This document shows, one piece after another, positions 1 to 9,565 of a stretch of 64,000 nucleotides of DNA (its first letter is position 1; each line of letters begins with the position of its first letter). The notes under the pieces were generated by a model. The model was given only the letters and a program-made list of their open reading frames with translations, had not been told where the DNA came from and did no database searches. The DNA comes from Rubrivivax sp. A210 (GTDB taxonomy: Bacteria > Pseudomonadota > Gammaproteobacteria > Burkholderiales > Burkholderiaceae_C): contig NZ_CAJGBN010000001.1 in assembly GCF_904426505.1 (NCBI RefSeq), forward strand, positions 310,001-374,000. The letters are read 5' to 3'. Both the position numbers and the translations under genes were made by a program.

Positions 1-1
1 A

Positions 2-43
2 TGCGCCGCCTTCGTCGACTGGCTGCAACAGGCGCTGAAGTAG
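2..43 (+). CDS. C-terminus of a probable LysR-type regulator (partial)
   Basis: Only the last 13 codons are in the window, in frame 2, ending at TAG 41-43. The residues read CAAFVDWLQQALK. The A-F-x-D-W-L pattern is typical of the extreme C-terminus of GcvA-like LysR regulators, where a final helix follows the effector domain. This is a pattern call on very few residues. It points the same way as the lactate genes, so it is not the usual divergent LysR-target arrangement. Any short C-terminal helix could look similar. Confidence 0.4.
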   Translation, partial: CAAFVDWLQQALK

Positions 44-51
44 CCCTGCAG

Positions 52-82
52 GGCCGCGCGTGAAAAACATTCACGCGCGGCC
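52..82 (+). terminator. Perfect 13-bp inverted repeat after the regulator gene
   Basis: GGCCGCGCGTGAA (52-64) and TTCACGCGCGGCC (70-82) are perfect complements around a 5-nt loop, starting 8 nt after the TAG at 41-43. The position suits a transcription terminator for the upstream gene, but no T-run follows on either strand. It could instead be an operator, because a further TTCACGC occurs at 92-98. Confidence 0.5.
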
Positions 83-98
83 AACAAAGCTTTCACGC
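58..98. promoter_or_regulatory. GTGAA/TTCAC repeats upstream of the lactate permease
   Basis: Three related 7-mers occur in 41 bp: GCGTGAA at 58-64, TTCACGC at 70-76 and TTCACGC at 92-98. The last two are a direct repeat 22 bp apart, close to two helical turns, and the first two form the arms of the hairpin at 52-82. This is a plausible operator array for the lactate operon that begins at 208. No regulator can be assigned from the sequence, and no good sigma70 promoter is visible in 83-200. Confidence 0.3.
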
Positions 99-207
99 CG
101 CGGCGGGCGCGGCCAACAGACACTCGCTGCCGTTCCAGGCCCGGGCGGGCGCCACGCGATGGCAGCAGCACGGAGCCTTCCAAGAAACGTTCCCCAGGAG
201 ACAAGAC

Positions 208-1869
<1,662 letters not shown>

Positions 1870-1885
1870 GCGGCGCGGCGCGACC

Positions 1886-4717
1886 ATGAGCACCGCTGCG
1901 TACCAAGAACTGCAGCGGCGCCTGGCCGCGCTGCTGCCCGCCGAAAGGCTGATTACTGACCCGCTGCGCCGCCTGGCCTGGGGCACCGACGCCAGCTTCT
2001 ACCGCCTGGTGCCCCAGCTGGTGGTGGTGGTCGACAGCGAGGCCGAATTGCTGGCGGTGGTGGCGCACTGCCGCGAGCTGAAGACGCCGCTGACCTTCCG
2101 CGCCGCCGGCACCAGCCTGTCGGGGCAGGCGCTTTCGGACTCGGTGCTGGTGATGCTGGGCGACGGCTGGCGCGGCTGCCGCGTCGGCGAGGGCGGCTGG
2201 ACCATCTCGCTGCAGCCGGGTGTGATCGGCGCCACCGCCAACCGGCGCCTGGCGCCCTTTCACCGCAAGATCGGCCCCGATCCGGCGTCCATCGACGCCG
2301 CGATGATCGGCGGCATTGCCGCCAACAATGCCAGCGGCATGTGTTGCGGCACGGCGCAGAACAGCTACCGCACGGTGGAATCCATGCGCGTGGTGCTGGC
2401 CGACGGCAGCGTGCTCGACAGCGCCGATGCCGCCAGCCGCGCCGCCCTGGCCCGGCAAAGGCCCGAGCTGCTGGCCGGCCTGGCACAGCTGGTGGCCGAC
2501 GTGCGCGCGGATGAGGCCCTGGCCGCGCGCATCCGCCACAAGTTCCGCATGAAGAACACCACCGGCTACAGCCTGAATGCGCTGGTGGATTACGAAGACC
2601 CTATCGATGTGCTGGTGCACCTGATGATCGGGTCGGAGGGCACGCTGGGCTTCATCAGCGAGATCACCTACCGCACCGTTGCCGAACACGCCCACAAGGC
2701 CAGCGCGCTGATCCTCTTCGGCGATCTGGGCGTCGCCTGCCATGCCGTGACCCTGCTGGAACGCCAGCCGGTCGACGCGGTGGAGCTGGCCGACCGCGCC
2801 GCGCTGCGCTCGGTGCAAGGCAAGCCCGGCCTGCCACCGGCGCTGGCGCAGATCGGCCCCGACGGCGCCGCGCTGCTGGTGGAGACGCGCGCTGCCGACG
2901 CCGCCACGCTGGCCCAACAAATCGCCGCCATCGAGGCCGGACTGGCCGGCCTGCAGACGCTGGAACCGCCGCGCTTCTCGACCGACGCGGCCGAATGCGC
3001 GCGCTACTGGGCCGTGCGCAAGGGCATGTTCCCGTCGGTCGGCGCGATGCGCGAGACCGGCACCACGGTGATCATCGAGGACGTGGCCTTCCCGGTCGAA
3101 CGCCTGGCCGAGGCCACGCTGGACCTGCAGGCGCTGATGCGCGAGCACGGCTATGCCGAGGGCATCATCTTCGGCCACGCGCTGGCCGGCAACCTGCACT
3201 TCGTCTTCACCCAGGGCTTCGACGACCCCGCCGAGGTCGAGCGCTATGCCCGCTTCATGGACGCGGTGGCCGAGCTGGTGGTGGGCAAGTACGACGGCTC
3301 GCTCAAGGCCGAGCACGGCACCGGCCGCAACATGGCGCCCTTCGTCGAGATGGAATGGGGCGCCCAGGCCACCGCCTTGATGCGACGCATCAAGGCCTTG
3401 TTCGACCCCGAGGGCCTGCTCAACCCGGGCGTCATCCTCAACGCCGACCCGCGCGCCCACCTGCAGCATCTGAAGTCGCTGCCGGCCGCCGACAGCCTGG
3501 TGGACAAGTGCATCGAATGCGGCTTCTGCGAGCCGCGCTGCCCCTCGCGCGGGCTCACGCTGTCGCCGCGCCAGCGCATCGTCGGCTGGCGCGAGATCTC
3601 GCGCCTCGAGCGCCAGCCCGAGGGCGCCGCTGCAGCCGCCGAGCTGAAGGGCCTCTATGCCCACGCCGGCATCGACACCTGCGCCGCCTGCGGCCTGTGT
3701 GCCACCAGCTGCCCGGTCTATATCGAGACCGGCGAACTCATCAAGTCGCTGCGCGGCCGGCGCTCCGGCGCGGTCGCCAAACAGGTCGCCGAAGCGGCGG
3801 CCGGCAACTTCGGCGCCGCCAGCAGCGCGGTGCGCCTGGGCCTGGGCACGGCCGACCTGCTGCACGGCCTGCTGGGCACGGCGGCCATGCAGGGCGCCAG
3901 CGACGGCCTGCGCAAGCTCACCGGCAGCCCGAAGTGGAGCCCGACGCTGCCTCGGCCCGTGCATTTCGTGCCGCCGCGCAAGGCCGCGCCCGGCCCCGCC
4001 AAGGCCGGCGAGCGCATCGTCTACTTCCCCAGTTGTTCGGCGCGCAACATGGGCCCGCAGCGCGGCGACGGCCCGATCCAGGCCCTGCCCGAGATCGCCG
4101 AGCGCCTGTTCCGCAAGGCTGGCTTCGAAGTTGTCTATCCGGCGCGGCTTGACGGCCTGTGCTGCGGCCAACCCTTCGAAAGCAAGGGCCAGATGGCCGC
4201 CGCCGATGCCAAGGCGGCCGAGCTTGAGGCGGTGCTGATGGAGGCCAGCGAGGGCGGGCGCCTGCCCATCGTCTTCGACACCAGCCCCTGCAGCCACCGC
4301 ATGCAGCGCTTCCTGGGCGGGCGGCTGGCGGTGCAGGACAGCGTCGAGTTCCTGCACGACCAGGTGCTGCCGCGGGTGGACATCGCGCCGCAGGCCGAGC
4401 CGGTGGCCGTGCATCCGGTGTGCAGCGTGCGCAAGATGGGCACGGCGGACAAGCTGTACGCCGTGGCCGCGCGCTGCAGCGCCCAGGTGGTGAAGGTCGA
4501 CGAGGTGCAGTGTTGCGGCTTTGCCGGCGACAAGGGCTTCAGCCACCCCGAGCTGAACGCCCATGCGTTGCGCCACCTGAAAGCGGCATTGCCGACGGGC
4601 TGCGGTTCGGGTGTCTCGTCCAGCCGAACCTGCGAGATCGGGCTTTCTCAGCACGCGGGAATGCCTTACCGCTCGCTGATCCAGCTCGTCGATGCCTGCG
4701 CCAGTCCGCGCCGCTAA
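1886..4717 (+). CDS. FAD-linked, 4Fe-4S D-lactate-type dehydrogenase (fused)
   Basis: This 943-residue fusion joins a GlcD/Dld-type flavin oxidase to a GlcF/LldE-type iron-sulfur and CCG module. The N-terminal half (about residues 1-530) has the PCMH-type FAD fold (GTSLSGQALSDSV near 72) and the C-terminal flavin-oxidase domain (HGTGRN near 478). Two ferredoxin motifs follow: CIECGFCEPRCP near residue 542 and CAACGLCATSCP near 599. Two cysteine-rich CCG motifs come last, CCGQPFESKG near 757 and CCGFAGDKG near 877. Such proteins oxidise D-lactate or another 2-hydroxyacid at the inner membrane and pass electrons to quinone. The adjacent permease favours lactate. 2-hydroxyglutarate (YdiJ-like) is the main alternative. 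Confidence 0.85.
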   Translation: MSTAAYQELQRRLAALLPAERLITDPLRRLAWGTDASFYRLVPQLVVVVDSEAELLAVVAHCRELKTPLTFRAAGTSLSGQALSDSVLVMLGDGWRGCRVGEGGWTISLQPGVIGATANRRLAPFHRKIGPDPASIDAAMIGGIAANNASGMCCGTAQNSYRTVESMRVVLADGSVLDSADAASRAALARQRPELLAGLAQLVADVRADEALAARIRHKFRMKNTTGYSLNALVDYEDPIDVLVHLMIGSEGTLGFISEITYRTVAEHAHKASALILFGDLGVACHAVTLLERQPVDAVELADRAALRSVQGKPGLPPALAQIGPDGAALLVETRAADAATLAQQIAAIEAGLAGLQTLEPPRFSTDAAECARYWAVRKGMFPSVGAMRETGTTVIIEDVAFPVERLAEATLDLQALMREHGYAEGIIFGHALAGNLHFVFTQGFDDPAEVERYARFMDAVAELVVGKYDGSLKAEHGTGRNMAPFVEMEWGAQATALMRRIKALFDPEGLLNPGVILNADPRAHLQHLKSLPAADSLVDKCIECGFCEPRCPSRGLTLSPRQRIVGWREISRLERQPEGAAAAAELKGLYAHAGIDTCAACGLCATSCPVYIETGELIKSLRGRRSGAVAKQVAEAAAGNFGAASSAVRLGLGTADLLHGLLGTAAMQGASDGLRKLTGSPKWSPTLPRPVHFVPPRKAAPGPAKAGERIVYFPSCSARNMGPQRGDGPIQALPEIAERLFRKAGFEVVYPARLDGLCCGQPFESKGQMAAADAKAAELEAVLMEASEGGRLPIVFDTSPCSHRMQRFLGGRLAVQDSVEFLHDQVLPRVDIAPQAEPVAVHPVCSVRKMGTADKLYAVAARCSAQVVKVDEVQCCGFAGDKGFSHPELNAHALRHLKAALPTGCGSGVSSSRTCEIGLSQHAGMPYRSLIQLVDACASPRR

Positions 4718-4729
4718 GAAAGGGTTAAG
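4714..4729 (+). promoter_or_regulatory. Candidate response-regulator box (TTAAG direct repeat, 11-bp period)
   Basis: CTAAG (4714-4718) and TTAAG (4725-4729) form a direct repeat with exact 11-bp spacing. It overlaps the stop codon of the dehydrogenase and lies 53 bp before the CcmI-like gene. The layout resembles the 11-bp-period direct repeats recognised by PmrA/QseB-class OmpR regulators. The downstream operon encodes such a regulator, so autoregulation is plausible. A better copy lies at 12320-12335. Confidence 0.4.
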
Positions 4730-4781
4730 CGCCAGCCACTACAGTACGGCCCTGCAAAATCCGCACCGTACCGCGTCGCCA

Positions 4782-6005
4782 ATGACATCCAATTCCGCGA
4801 AAACTACCGCTTCCGGCACCTCCGTGCTGGAGCGTCTCAAGGGCCAGCTGGCCCAGATCGATGCCCTCATCAAGGAAGGCGTGCTCACCGGCGCCGCGGC
4901 CCAGCATGCACGCCAGGCGCTCGAACAGCAGATCCTGGCCCAGGTGACGGGCGCACCCGCAGGGGCGGCGGCCGTCGCCGCCCAGCGGCCTTCGTCGGTG
5001 CTCATCGGTGCTGTCGCCGGCTTCGTGTTGCTGGTGGGCCTGCTGGGCTATGCCTGGCGCGGCAACCACGAGGGCCTGTGGATCGCCCCCGGCGACACCG
5101 CCGGCGCCACGCCCACGGCCGAGGGCCACGCCACCGGCAATGCCGAGATCGAGGCCTTGATCGCCAAGCTGCAAGAGCGCCTGAAGGCCAAGCCCGACGA
5201 CGCCGAGGGCTGGTCGATGATGGGCCGCAGCTACACGGCACTGTCGCGCCACGCCGAGGCCTTGGCGGCCTACAAGCGCGTCATCGAGCTGCGCCCCAAG
5301 GACGCCCAGGCCCTGGCCGACTATGCCGACGGCATGGCCGTGGTCAACAACCGCAGCCTCGAAGGCGAGCCCGAAAAGCTGGTGCAACAGGCCCTGGCGC
5401 TGGACCCGGCCAATGTGAAGGCGCTGTCGCTGGCCGGCACCGCCGCCTACAACCGCAGCGATTTCAAGGGCGCGGCCACGATGTGGGAGCGCGCCGTCAA
5501 GGCCAGCGACCCGGCCGAGGAGTTCACCCAGCAGTTGCAGGGCGCGCTGAACGCGGCGCGCGAGCGCGCCGGCCTGAGCCCGGCACCCGCGACGGCTGCC
5601 GCGCCGCCGGCCCAGGCCGCGCCCGCCACGGCCGAAGCCGCCGCGCCCGCCGCGGCGGCCAATGCCTTCGTTTCCGGGCGCGTGAGCCTGGGCGCTGCCG
5701 CCAAGGGCCAGGTCGGGCCCGACGACACCGTCTTCATCTTTGCGCGCGCACCCAGCGGCTCGCGCATACCGCTGGCCCTGCTGCGCAAGCAGGTGCGTGA
5801 CCTGCCGCTGGATTTCCGCCTCGACGACAGCCTGGCCATGAGCCCGGCGGCCCGCCTCTCGGGCTCGCCCCAGGTGGTGGTGGGTGCGCGCATCAGCAAG
5901 AGCGGCTCCGCCGTTCCTGCCCCCGGCGACTGGCAGGTGGCCAGCGATCCCGTGGCCCTGGGCACCCAGGGCCTGAAACTCGAGATCGCCAACCCCGTGC
6001 GCTGA
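4782..6005 (+). CDS. CcmI-like TPR protein (cytochrome c maturation)
   Basis: The 407-residue protein begins with a charged soluble stretch, then one membrane helix (about residues 70-90, VLIGAVAGFVLLVGLLGYAW). Periplasmic TPR repeats follow (about 125-270; GWSMMGRSYTALSRHAEAL is typical). After an Ala/Pro linker comes the C-terminal beta domain found in CcmI/CycH (about 300-405, with the RIPLALLRKQ and SPAARLSG blocks). CcmI/CcmH proteins hold apocytochrome c for heme attachment. No other ccm genes are nearby, so this may be a dedicated chaperone for the multiheme cytochromes downstream. I chose ATG 4782 because an earlier in-frame ATG at 4692 lies inside the previous gene. It ends 3 bp before the response regulator gene. 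Confidence 0.75.
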   Translation: MTSNSAKTTASGTSVLERLKGQLAQIDALIKEGVLTGAAAQHARQALEQQILAQVTGAPAGAAAVAAQRPSSVLIGAVAGFVLLVGLLGYAWRGNHEGLWIAPGDTAGATPTAEGHATGNAEIEALIAKLQERLKAKPDDAEGWSMMGRSYTALSRHAEALAAYKRVIELRPKDAQALADYADGMAVVNNRSLEGEPEKLVQQALALDPANVKALSLAGTAAYNRSDFKGAATMWERAVKASDPAEEFTQQLQGALNAARERAGLSPAPATAAAPPAQAAPATAEAAAPAAAANAFVSGRVSLGAAAKGQVGPDDTVFIFARAPSGSRIPLALLRKQVRDLPLDFRLDDSLAMSPAARLSGSPQVVVGARISKSGSAVPAPGDWQVASDPVALGTQGLKLEIANPVR

Positions 6006-6008
6006 GCG

Positions 6009-6674
6009 ATGAAGCTGTTGCTCGTCGAGGACGACGCGCGCCTGGCCGGCGCCGTGCGCACCTGGATGGGCCACGGCGGCATCGAGGTCGAGTGGATCAC
6101 GCTCGGCCGCGAGATCGAGCCGGCGCTGCGCCAGGGCGGCTTCGACTGGGTCGTGCTCGACCTCGGCCTGCCCGACATCGACGGCGAGACCGCACTGCAA
6201 GGCCTGCGCGCGGCCGGCTACGAGCTGCCGGTGCTGGTGATGACCGCACGCGAGCAGGTCAAGGACCGCGTGCGCCTGCTCGATCTGGGTGCCGACGACT
6301 TTCTCGTCAAGCCGGTCCACCTGGACGAGCTGGCGGCGCGGCTGCGCGCGGTGCAGCGCCGCCAGGGCACGCGTGCCTCCGAGCCAGTGCTGCGCCATGG
6401 CGGACTCACCATGATGATGGCCAGCCGCACGGTCTCGGTCGACGGCAGCTACGTCGCGCTCACCAACCACGAGTTCACCCTGCTCGAGGCGCTGCTGCGC
6501 CGGCGCGGCAGCGCGGTCTCGCGCGACCAGCTGCTGCAGGCCCTGGGCGCCGCGCCCGACGAGGCCGTGGGCAATGCAGTCGATGTCCACGTCCACCATC
6601 TGCGGCGCAAGCTCGGCGCCGGCCTCATACGCACCGTGCGCGGCGTCGGCTACACCCTGGGGCCGGCGGGCTGA
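6009..6674 (+). CDS. OmpR-family response regulator (QseB/PmrA/TctD type)
   Basis: The 221 residues comprise a receiver domain (1-120) and a winged-helix DNA-binding domain (about 125-220). Acidic residues E7, D8 and D9, phospho-acceptor D51 (VVLDLGLPD), the T in VMTAR and the switch lysine in DDFLVKPVH are all present. The effector domain shows the usual LTNHEFTLLEALL start and the recognition region VDVHVHHLRRKLG, ending in TVRGVGYTL. The gene lies between the CcmI-like gene and its cognate kinase, whose ATG overlaps this stop (TGATG). Likely targets are the 11-bp-period TTAAG repeats at 4714 and 12320; that link is inference. Confidence 0.92.
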   Translation: MKLLLVEDDARLAGAVRTWMGHGGIEVEWITLGREIEPALRQGGFDWVVLDLGLPDIDGETALQGLRAAGYELPVLVMTAREQVKDRVRLLDLGADDFLVKPVHLDELAARLRAVQRRQGTRASEPVLRHGGLTMMMASRTVSVDGSYVALTNHEFTLLEALLRRRGSAVSRDQLLQALGAAPDEAVGNAVDVHVHHLRRKLGAGLIRTVRGVGYTLGPAG

Positions 6675-8050
6675 TGGCCGCCCGCTGGTCGCTGCGCGGG
6701 CGACTGCTGGGCATCGCGGCCACCTGCTGCGCGCTGTCCTGGCTGGCTGGCGGCGCGGCCATCTACGTCGTCGTCGAGCGCGAAGACGCCCTGCTCTTCG
6801 ATGAGCGGCTCAAGGACGTGGCGCAGACCGTGCTGGTCTTTGCCGACCACGAGCTGATGGAGATCGCCGCGCTGGGCGGCAGCATCCCGGCCTACATCGA
6901 CACCGACGCCACCGCGGGCGGGCGCTACTGGTACCGCATCTGGTCGGGCGAGGGCCGGCTCATCCTGTCCAGCCACAACGTCCCCGCCGGCGCCACCGCC
7001 GCCCCGGCCAACGCCTCCGGCCTCGCCACGCTCGCGCTGGACGGCCAGGCCTACCGCATCGCGACAGTGGTGGGGCCGACGCAGAAGTTCAGCATCCAGG
7101 CCGGCGAGCCCATCTCGCGCCGCCGCCTGCTGGCCGATGTCTTCAGCGGCTACCTGCTCTACGGCGTGCTGTTGTCGGCCGCCGCGCTGGCGCTGATGAG
7201 CCTGCTGCTGACCCGCCTGGCCCTGCGCCCGCTGCAATGCACCACCGACGAGATCGCCAGCCGCGGCCCCGGCGACCTGCGCCCGGTGCCGCGCGGGCGC
7301 GAGCCGCTGGAGCTGGCGCCGGTGCTGCAGGCCGTCAATCAGCTGATGCACCGCGTCGATGTGGCGCTGCGCAGCGAGCGTCAGTTCGTCTCGGCGGCGG
7401 CGCACGAGCTGCGCACACCGCTGTCGGGCATGCGCGCCCAGGCCCAGCTGGCAGCCCATCCGCGCACCAGCACCGGCGACCGCAACCAGGCGCTGCAGGC
7501 AGTGCAGGACAGCGTCGACCATGCCGCCCACCTGGTGAGCCAGCTGCTCGACCTGGCGCGCAGCGACGCCCTGGCCGGCGATCCGGTGCGCCTGGCCAGC
7601 GAGCGCGAGACGGTGGAACTGCGCACCCTGGTCGAGGCCGTGATGGGCGAGCTGGGCCCGCAGGCAGCCGAGCGCGGCGTGCGCATCGAGCTGCGCCTGG
7701 CGCTGGACCGCCTCAGCGGCTCGGCCTTCGGCCTGCAGCTCATCCTGCGCAACCTGCTGGCCAATGCGGTGGCCCACGCAGCCGGCGAGGGGCCGGTGTT
7801 CGTTGGCACGCGCCTGACGGACGATGGCCATGCCGTGCTCTGGGTGGCCGACAACGGCCCCGGCATCCCCGCCGCCGAGCGCGCACGCTGCTTCGAGCGC
7901 TTCCACCGCGGCAAGGGCAACGCCACGCCCGGCTGCGGCCTGGGCCTTTCCATCGTCAAGGCCCTGGCCGACGCCCACGACGCCGAGGTGCGCCTGGGTC
8001 AGGCCGACAGCGGCGGCCTGCTCGCCGAGGTGGTGTTTCCACCGCGCTGA
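6674..8050 (+). CDS. Sensor histidine kinase (QseC/TctE type)
   Basis: This 458-residue inner-membrane kinase has a first helix at about residues 8-30, a periplasmic sensor loop of about 125 residues and a second helix near 155-180. A HAMP-like linker, the HisKA domain with H244 in AAAHELRTPLSGM, and a HATPase domain follow (N-box NLLANAVAHA, G1 WVADNGPGIP, F-box FERFHRG, G2 GCGLGLSIVKAL). The start overlaps the regulator stop, giving translational coupling. The sensor loop has no recognisable ligand fold. A redox or metal signal would suit the neighbouring cytochromes, but nothing in the sequence shows it. Confidence 0.9.
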   Translation: MAARWSLRGRLLGIAATCCALSWLAGGAAIYVVVEREDALLFDERLKDVAQTVLVFADHELMEIAALGGSIPAYIDTDATAGGRYWYRIWSGEGRLILSSHNVPAGATAAPANASGLATLALDGQAYRIATVVGPTQKFSIQAGEPISRRRLLADVFSGYLLYGVLLSAAALALMSLLLTRLALRPLQCTTDEIASRGPGDLRPVPRGREPLELAPVLQAVNQLMHRVDVALRSERQFVSAAAHELRTPLSGMRAQAQLAAHPRTSTGDRNQALQAVQDSVDHAAHLVSQLLDLARSDALAGDPVRLASERETVELRTLVEAVMGELGPQAAERGVRIELRLALDRLSGSAFGLQLILRNLLANAVAHAAGEGPVFVGTRLTDDGHAVLWVADNGPGIPAAERARCFERFHRGKGNATPGCGLGLSIVKALADAHDAEVRLGQADSGGLLAEVVFPPR

Positions 8051-8056
8051 GCCGGC

Positions 8057-9370
8057 TCAGGCCTTGCCGAACTTGGTCTCGAACGAAATGCCGATGGAGC
8101 GCAGCAGCGGCGTCGGCAATTCGCCGCCGGCACAGATGATGACGTGGTCGTTGGGCAGGGTGGCCTCGCTGCCGTCGGCAGTTTGCAGCGTCGCCGTCTG
8201 GGCATCGATGCGCAAGACGTGCGACTTCAGCAGCGTGCGAATGCTGCCCTCGCGCACGCACCCTTCCAGCGCCAGGCGGTTCTTCTCCTTGCCGCGCGAG
8301 AAGGCCTCGCCGCGGTAGCACAGCGTCACCGTGGTGCCCGGTTCGGCTGCCAGCGCCACCGCGGCCTCGACCGCGCTGTCGCCGCCGCCCACCACCAGCA
8401 CCGCGTGGCCGCGGTACTGCTCGGCATCGACCAGGCGGTAGACCACCTTGGCCTGCTGCTCGCCGGGCACGCCCAGCTTGCGCGGCGTGCCGCGCCGGCC
8501 CAGGGCCAGCAGCACCGACTGCGTGTGGTAGCTGCCCAGGCTGGTGAGCAACTCGTAGGTGCCGTCGGCGCGCAGCTTCAGGCCCTCGAAGCGCTCGTTG
8601 TAGTGGATCTCGAGCCGGGTCTTGCCGACGATGTCGTGCCAGAAGGCGAGCAGCTTCTCCTTCTGCACCTCGGCGCCCAGGCGCACCGTGCCGATCAGGT
8701 CCAGGGTCACCGGGGCCGTCATCGCCAGCTTGTGGCGCGGGTAGTGGTAGACCGAGCCACCGAGAGAATCCTCCTGCTCGACGAGGCGGTAGCGCAGCTG
8801 GTGGTGGATGGCACTCAAGCCGGCCGACAGCCCGGCCGGCCCGGCGCCGATGATCACCACGTCCAGTGGCGCCGCGTGGCTGTTGGCGGCGCGCTTGCGC
8901 ACGCCGGCCATGGCCTGGCGGCCCTGCTCGGCAGTCTTGCGGATCAGGCCCATGCCGCCCAGTTCGCCGGCGATGAAGACGCCGGCCACATTGGTCTCGA
9001 AGTCGGCGCTGATGTGGGGGATGTCGATGCCGCGCTTCTCGGTGCCGAAGACCAGGCTCAAGGCCTGCACCGGACAGGCCGAGAAGCAGGCGCCGTGGCC
9101 TATGCAGGCCGAGGCATTGACCAAGGTGGCCAGGCCGTCGACCACGCCCAGGGCCTTTTCGGGGCAGGCCCTGGCGCAGGCGCCCGAGCCCATGCAGCGG
9201 TCGGGGTCGACCACCGGATGCAGCGAGGGCGGCTCGTTGAGCCCCGACTTCTGCGCGATGCGCAACTGCGCCTCGGCGCGGCGCAGGCGGCGCTGCCTGC
9301 GCACCACATGGAGCAGCACGGCCAGCGCCATCAGCGCGATATAGGGCAGCAGGTAGAGATTGGATTCCAT
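8057..9370 (-). CDS. Membrane-anchored ferredoxin/TrxR-like flavin oxidoreductase
   Basis: The 437-residue protein has one N-terminal helix (about 4-22), then a two-cluster ferredoxin-like segment (about 55-110), then a thioredoxin-reductase-like fold with an FAD site (VVIIGAGPAGLSAG) and an NAD(P)H site (VLVVGGGDSAVEAA). Both cluster motifs lack the second cysteine. They read CMGSGACARACP and CIGHGACFSACP, so Ser and His stand where CxxCxxCxxxCP has Cys. The reductase part lacks the CxxC disulfide of true thioredoxin reductases. It probably moves electrons between NAD(P)H and a membrane or periplasmic carrier. It is divergent from the cytochrome genes and ends 6 bp from the kinase stop. ATG 9370 was preferred to GTG 9376. 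Confidence 0.75.
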   Translation of the reverse strand: MESNLYLLPYIALMALAVLLHVVRRQRRLRRAEAQLRIAQKSGLNEPPSLHPVVDPDRCMGSGACARACPEKALGVVDGLATLVNASACIGHGACFSACPVQALSLVFGTEKRGIDIPHISADFETNVAGVFIAGELGGMGLIRKTAEQGRQAMAGVRKRAANSHAAPLDVVIIGAGPAGLSAGLSAIHHQLRYRLVEQEDSLGGSVYHYPRHKLAMTAPVTLDLIGTVRLGAEVQKEKLLAFWHDIVGKTRLEIHYNERFEGLKLRADGTYELLTSLGSYHTQSVLLALGRRGTPRKLGVPGEQQAKVVYRLVDAEQYRGHAVLVVGGGDSAVEAAVALAAEPGTTVTLCYRGEAFSRGKEKNRLALEGCVREGSIRTLLKSHVLRIDAQTATLQTADGSEATLPNDHVIICAGGELPTPLLRSIGISFETKFGKA

Positions 9371-9437
9371 GGCCACAGAACGATCTTCGGCCGGCGAGTG
9401 TGGCAGGCCGAAGCCTTTCCCGTAAGGACTGTAATGC

Positions 9438-9472
9438 GGCGTTGCAGCATTCGTCGAATCTTAAGAAACGCC
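9438..9472. promoter_or_regulatory. Nested inverted repeats in the divergent intergenic region
   Basis: Between the leftward oxidoreductase and the rightward membrane protein, GGCGTT (9438-9443) and AACGCC (9467-9472) flank a perfect ATTCG-T-CGAAT palindrome (9449-9459) and a CTTAAG (9460-9465). The position suits a control site for both directions. CTTAAG matches half of the TTAAG-type box seen elsewhere in the locus, but it has no good partner at 11 bp. Confidence 0.3.
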
Positions 9473-9565
9473 ACCCCGCCGCGCCCAGAATGATCGAGCG
9501 GAAAGGCGGCGGGCAGGCTCTGAAAAGGCCTCCAGCCAGCCGGTGTTTCTGCCGATGGGGACCTC

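Noticed and set aside
8057..9370. Calling the flavin enzyme a thioredoxin reductase
   Set aside because: The NAD(P)H-domain CxxC redox pair is absent, and a ferredoxin segment plus membrane helix are fused to it.
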